A stretch of DNA of 64,000 bases, from NCBI GenBank assembly GCA_035610365.1, contig CM069432.1, forward strand, positions 168,390,035 through 168,454,034, written 5' to 3'. Origin of the DNA: Aquatica leii. Lineage: Eukaryota; Arthropoda; Insecta; Coleoptera; Lampyridae. Each line of letters starts with the position of its first letter. Position 1 is the stretch's first letter. Of this stretch, positions 59,331-64,000 are shown one piece after another. Made by a program: the position numbers and the translations under genes. The notes under the pieces were generated by a model. The model saw only the letters and a program-made list of their open reading frames with translations. It made no database searches and had not been told where the DNA came from.

Positions 59331-60672
59331 ATTATAAAGCTAGTTCAAATAAATGAATTTCGGTTTAAATATTATCCGTTAATAAAAAATAAAAAATTAA
59401 CCAACCAGAGTAAGTTACTTGCATTGAACCTTTTTATGGATTCAAATAATTTAATAAGAGTAGTAGGTAGATTAAAAAACTCTAGTTATAGTTTCGACAA
59501 AAAATATCATTAATACTACCTAACAAAAAGCGCATAACTGATGTAATTATACGCCAGGAACATATTCAAAATTTACATGCAGGACATCAGGCCACGTTAG
59601 CAATAATTAGACAAAAATATTAGATAATATTAGGGGCTAATGCGGTTAAAAGAATATTGCACAAATGTGTCACCTGTTTTAAAATTAATTATAAAACCGA
59701 CAACGCATTTATAGGAAATTTACCGGATGTTAGATTAGAGCAAAATCGACCATTTTTAAAATGTGGTGTAGATTTTGGGGACCTATTCTAATAAAACCTG
59801 CAATTAGATCAAAGGTCCGTAGTAAAGCTTATATTGCTTTGTTCGTTTGCTTCTCAACCAAGCCAGTTCATTTAGAGTTGGTAATGGGTTTAACAAAAGA
59901 CGCGTTCTCAAATTGTTTAAATAGATTTATGGCACGTAGAGGCCAAGTAGCAGAAATTTATTTTGATAACGCCAAAACCTTTTGCGAAGCTCAACGCGAA
60001 TTAAAATAAATTAAAAATTTTATCTCAACCAACGGTTTTAGAGACTTTATAGTTAATAAGCTAAATATCAAAAATATTAGTTGGAACTTTATACCACCTC
60101 ATGCTCCAAACTTTGGAGGCATCTGAGAAGCGCAAATTAAAAAATTAAATATCATTTAAAAAGGGTAGTAGAAGAGACAGTGTTGACCTACGCGGAGTTG
60201 CACACCATATTAACTTTAATAGAAACCTGTATTAACTCCCGACCACTCTGTCCCTTAAGTAATGATCCCAATGACTTAGATTTTTTAACGCCCAGCCATT
60301 TCCTTATTGGTGAGCCACTAACAGCATCTGTACCACCAAATTTTCTAAACTCTAAGATGACTAGTTTGTCTCGATGGCAACACATGGAAAAAATTCGGCA
60401 GCATTTTTGGAAGCGTTGAAGCAGCGAATATGTCACGCAACTGCAAAAACGATTAAAATGAAGCACAAATTCAAAGCAAATTCTAAAACTAGCTAGTTAT
60501 TATTAACGAAGACAATTTACTTCCATTGCAGTAGAAAGTGGGCAGAATTGTGTGTAGGCGGGAAACGATGGTGTAGTGCGAGTAGTGTCTGTAAAAACAA
60601 TTAACGGAGTAACTAAACGTCCTCTAAACAAATTATGTGTGTTACCGGTAGAAGAAGATGTGAAGTTGTAAA
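59331..60672 (+). pseudogene. BEL integrase, degenerate
   Basis: An N-terminal zinc-binding region reads HIQNLHAGHQATLAIIRQKY and AVKRILHKCVTCFKIN (about 59555-59690), giving the HHCC set. The core then shows CGVDFG (first Asp near 59771, with a frameshift in the G run directly after), LFVCFSTKPVHLELV, IYFDNAKTF (second Asp near 59966) and GGI-stop-EAQIKKL (the glutamate near 60126). The C-terminus continues with LIETCINSRPLCPLSNDPND, LTPSHFLIGEPLTAS, LSRWQHMEKIRQHFWKR and, after frameshifts, GVVRVVSVKTINGVTKRPLN and LCVLPVEED. This is the full domain order of BEL/Pao integrase. Multiple stops make it inactive. Confidence 0.9.
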
Positions 60673-60739
60673 GTTAAAAAAAAAACACTGGAAATATAAC
60701 TTATAGTAAACAAATTATAAATCAATATTTTGAACTTAA

Positions 60740-60759
60740 AGGTCTTCAAGGGGCCGGCA
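60740..60759 (+). promoter_or_regulatory. BEL polypurine tract
   Basis: A purine-enriched run (AAGGTC, then AAGGGGCCGG) ends directly before the 3' LTR start TGTTAAG, as expected for the plus-strand primer. Confidence 0.55.
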
Positions 60760-60946
60760 TGTTAAGTACTATTAGTTAATATCTTTCCCCACACCAGTGT
60801 ACGTAAAGTTAGGGAAGTAGCGAGGGTAGTTGTTAAGTGGTAAAATTTGTATGCGAGAGTAATGTACGAACAGTTGTAAGGTGTAGTTAAAATAAATAAC
60901 CAATTATAAACATCCATGATCATTCACCAACCAACAAATTAATACA
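60760..60946 (+). repeat. BEL 3' LTR (intact, 187 bp)
   Basis: From TGTTAAGTACTATTAGTTAA to CAACAAATTAATACA, without the insertion found in the 5' copy. It begins TG and ends CA. Confidence 0.92.
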
Positions 60947-60951
60947 ATACT

Positions 60952-62864
60952 TAACATGATTTTTGCCAAAATAAAATAATTATACAAATTACAAACAAAC
61001 AAAATTACCAAGTAAACTGAAATTGGAAGTCGAATAAGTGTTTAATATTATAATTATTATCTACATTTTAAAAATAATTTTTTTTTATTTAGCTTAAATT
61101 ACGTAATGTATTGGTTTTTATCATAGTAAAAAGGACTAGCACAAATTTAAAAATTAAAATTAAAATTCTACATAACAATTTTTAACGTAATTGGAACACG
61201 CGTGTAAATTTTAATAAACGCTGTTTTCGTATATACTTACAACCTTTAGAAAAGCTTTATATATTTTATTAAACGTTAACGTTTTATTTAATGCAGTATA
61301 AAAACCGCGTTTGAATAGAAAAGAATCGTGTTGAATTAAAGCAAGTGAAACAAATAAAATAAATAATCGTAAATTACAACTTACGACAATCTAAAATACA
61401 AGACAGAAGTTTATAAAGTATCCTTTATTACTGCCAAAACAACGCTACTTACAACAAAACTCCTTAAGTTTCCGAGAACAAATCTTAACGATGTACTAAC
61501 CAAGAGAAAGAAGAAACAAAGCAATCAAAAGAGAAAGTTAGCGTCGAGGCTAACCATACTGTTAATGGCCCTCCGGTTAAAAGAACGATACTGCCCTCGA
61601 AGGACTTAAACCAAGAACCACGTAATAGAGCTCCGCCTCGTGTTTGCTGGTTTACTACATTTTTACTGTAGATATATCACAGTTACTATTATTTTATGAT
61701 TATTAGGTCAGGTAGCTTCTCTCTAAAACTTTATGTGTTGTTGAACGTTTTATGAGCAATTTACAACAATCAGCTGACGATGTTAGATCAATTTCAGTAC
61801 TGTAGTTTACATCGCTTAAAAAAATTACACGTTTAATTTATAAACCAATTATTTTAAAATAAACCGAATAAAGATGCATGTAAATTTTATGTTTGCGGTG
61901 CAAAACCTAAACATAATAATAAACTAGGTAAAGGTTATCGATCGTCAACTAAATATTTCAGCTAAGCAACATCAAGTTTTTGTAAAAAATATATTTTAAA
62001 CAATTTTAAGTAAAAAAAACAACATCTATTAATAGAAAAACCATACTTAATTAACTAATCTCGTGCTAACTACAAAATTATTTATAGATATAATCAAATA
62101 TTGATACTGAAACCATGTAATTATTGTTGCAATGTAGATAAATGCATTAAATAATTATTCATAGATTGCTACTTAAATAAAATTATAAATTAACTGTAAA
62201 TACAATTTATGTAAACATTACGTTTAAAAGTAACCCATTATTATTAACTTGTAGTGCTAATTCACAATGAGCATAAGCATAACAAAGAACATAAGCATAA
62301 CAAATACATATCAGATACATAGTTTATAAAGGTAAGATATACTACAAGCAATGTATGTATGTGTCCAAGAAGCATCTTAATGATTCGTATGTTAATGTTA
62401 TGTTTATGCACCTTTTATGACCGAACGTAACAAACACATAAAATTGAAATTGTTTTAATTTTATGTATTTGTTATCCAAAAGTAGTGAGATATAGTGTGT
62501 TTAGTTGCATTCGCTAATAAGTTGGTACTATAAAAGTTAGTGTGTACGGTTATTTCATTGTCAGACGTAATAGAGTAGGGGACCGATGTCGTCACAGACA
62601 CCATTCTGCTTACGATAAGTTAGTGTCACTTTCCAAACAACTTTGTAAACTCGTAATTTTAGGTTTTAAAAATTATTTTTACAGTTTGGTGATATTTTAG
62701 AAAATTTAAGGAAAATTTTAGTTAGAGGGTAACTTAATGTTAATAGATATAAGAAATACAATTCATAAGCCAAATTTCTATGTAATTTGAACTTTGGGGT
62801 TGTCTGTAATTCAAAGTTATGCTAACCACGTGTCTTTATTATTCTTTAAATTTATTTATTTTAG
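60952..62864. other. Intergenic stretch with one coding-like patch
   Basis: AT-rich apart from 61480-61680. That patch has raised GC and CpG and an open plus-strand reading (KEKVSVEANHTVNGPPVKRT, then LPSKDLNQEPRNRAPPRV). A GTAATA that could be a splice donor lies near 61621. I do not recognise the peptide; it may be a host exon or a repeat fragment. Confidence 0.35.
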
Positions 62865-62865
62865 A

Positions 62866-63291
62866 ATGGCTCATTTTTTTCGCATTTTGTCAATTGCGGT
62901 TTCTTTCGAAGAGAAAATGAGCCTCTTAGATAGAGGTGAAAATGCAGTGCAATGGAATCGCATTAAAAAGTTTAACTTTAGTGCCGAGTTCTTGTTGATT
63001 AGTGGTGAGGTATATGCCAATATAAAGTCATTATACAGCAACTGTAAGTAAAAATAAAGAAAATTTATAGTGTCTCATAACTCATATAATTGTTCAATAA
63101 TTTTAGATTAACTTGCTCTAGCAAAATTAAAAGTACTTATTGTACGTGCCCAAGAAACCTTGTCTTATGCCACCATATGGCTGCTTTGTTCCTGTTTGCA
63201 ATATATCGCCAATAAATATGGAATAACAGATATGGAATGTCAGTGGATTGCCAAGCAAACTAGTAAAGAAGATGAGGTAATAAAGCATTGA
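62866..63291 (+). CDS. Predicted two-exon gene, unknown 115-residue product
   Basis: Exon 1 begins right after a pyrimidine-rich TTTATTTTAG (62855-62864) with ATG at 62866. It reads MAHFFRILSIAVSFEEKMSL, LDRGENAVQWNRIKKFNFSA and EFLLISGEVYANIKSLYSN up to the donor AACTGTAAGTAA (GT at 63044). The intron is 78 bp and ends TTGCTCTAG at 63121. Exon 2 joins in phase (a split serine codon) and reads KLKVLIVRAQETLSYATIWL, LCSCLQYIANKYGITDMECQ and WIAKQTSKEDEVIKH, with stop TGA at 63289-63291. Fifty-five further codons without a stop in this AT-rich DNA, in the phase dictated by the splice, argue for a real gene. The product looks mainly helical with a hydrophobic segment in exon 2. I do not recognise the family. 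A 5' exon may precede, and a second reading uses GTAATA at 63277 as a further donor. Confidence 0.55.
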
Positions 63292-63299
63292 GTTATTAT

Positions 63300-64000
63300 A
63301 AAAGGAGATAACATAAAGCATCTATTTTCAATGTGCAAAGTGGAACTACTGGGCGTGGTTTAGTTTACTATCAAGATGGAAACTTTGCCAAGCCCGGATT
63401 ACTTAAAAATTAAAACTTTGACATTAATTGTATAAATTTTTCAAATCAACAATTTGTATAGTAATAAAAAAATTTAAAATAAGTTATTAAATTTATGTTT
63501 AGAAAAAAAGCGTAACTGATATAGTTTCAGACGTATAATCATAATTCTAAAGTTCAAATACTGTAATTTCTTAAGAAAATTATTAAACTGAAGATTTGTG
63601 GTTTTACGCAATTAGGCATTTATTAACCTTATTAGTCTAAAGTAAGAACTTTTTTTTTAGATTATAGCTAATTTAGTTTAAAAAATTATGTAATTTCTTA
63701 ATAATGTGTAACATTTCAAATGAAATATATTAAAAAACGGTAATCTAACATTTAAATTTTATTAAAATAGATTTTTAATAATCAAATTAAGAAAAAAATA
63801 ATCGGGGTGTCAATTTATAAATTTCTTTAATACTGTTCTGCTTATATTGTGTACATACCTGTGAAATGTAATTTCTAATAATACCTCCTTATTTACACCT
63901 TTTCTACTATTACAACTACGTAAAACACACAAAACCATGTTTTAAATGTTTTTAATTACAAACTAAAAAAACATATCAGGAAACACAAAAAATCACTATA
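63300..64000. other. AT-rich sequence downstream of the predicted gene
   Basis: Possible 3' UTR with an AATAAA at about 63464. I saw no further exon with confidence. Confidence 0.45.

Larger units (their letters stand above)
49943..60946 (+). mobile_element. BEL/Pao LTR retrotransposon, nested and degenerate
   Basis: The 5' LTR starts TGTTAAGTAC at 49943 and the matching 3' LTR runs 60760-60946. The 5-bp direct repeat ATACT flanks the element (49938-49942 and 60947-60951), as expected for BEL/Pao integrases. Between them, in BEL order, are a tRNA-type primer site, gag with a zinc knuckle, protease, RT, RNase H and integrase. It is broken by four foreign segments: a 1.86-kb insert in the 5' LTR, PLE 2 in the RT (54026-57098), a TIR element inside that PLE, and a 1.2-kb insert at 57233-58455. 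Removing them leaves about 4.9 kb, less than a full-length element, because parts of protease-RT and the RT palm are also deleted. Confidence 0.9.

Overview
The window is about 64 kb of very AT-rich DNA and looks like gene-poor, repeat-laden chromosome from an arthropod, most likely an insect. It contains BEL/Pao, Ty1/copia and Ty3/gypsy LTR elements, several Penelope-like elements (PLEs), non-LTR retroelements, hAT and Tc1/mariner-like DNA transposons, palindromic MITEs and (TA)n tracts. Almost every coding trace is a decayed or nested transposon. I see no bacterial operons, rRNA, CRISPR array or convincing tRNA. Species or order cannot be fixed from this sequence.

Layout. 0.37-1.25 kb: minus-strand copia pol remnant. 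4.7 kb: palindromic MITE. 5.3-7.2 kb: plus-strand PLE reverse transcriptase split by a stretch that starts with a non-LTR RT remnant. 9.3-9.6 kb: tyrosine-recombinase-like remnant. 10.46-17.84 kb: a PLE with an inverted end, interrupted by a complete hAT transposon (11094-16717, perfect 14-bp TIRs, 8-bp TSD), itself carrying a second non-autonomous hAT (15878-16588, 8-bp TSD). 19.6 kb: MADF-like open segment. 21.76-26.57 kb: an unrecognised 4.8-kb TIR element with related tandem arrays, in inverted orientation, near both ends. 29.6 kb: non-LTR C-terminal remnant. 34.9-38.2 kb: four scattered Tc1/mariner-like transposase pieces in both orientations. 40.9-43.2 kb: a 2.3-kb element with long diverged TIRs. 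45.0-46.06 kb: a foldback element whose arms are short tandem repeats. 46.8-48.0 kb: 5'-truncated non-LTR element. 48.45-48.97 kb: internally deleted gypsy fragment.

49943-60946 is a BEL/Pao retrotransposon with 5-bp TSD, both LTRs, primer-binding site, degenerate gag, protease, RT, RNase H and integrase. Its 5' LTR is split by a 1.86-kb insertion. Its RT is interrupted by a PLE, which is itself split by a 1.5-kb TIR element, and also by a separate 1.2-kb insertion with a TATA-like and a poly(A)-like signal. This gives a relative order: BEL first, then PLE, then the TIR element.

The best candidate for a non-transposon gene is at 62866-63291: two open segments joined in phase by a 78-bp intron with good splice signals, encoding about 115 residues that I do not recognise. 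The PLE tails carry hammerhead-ribozyme-like motifs. The long AT-rich gaps hold nothing I can support.
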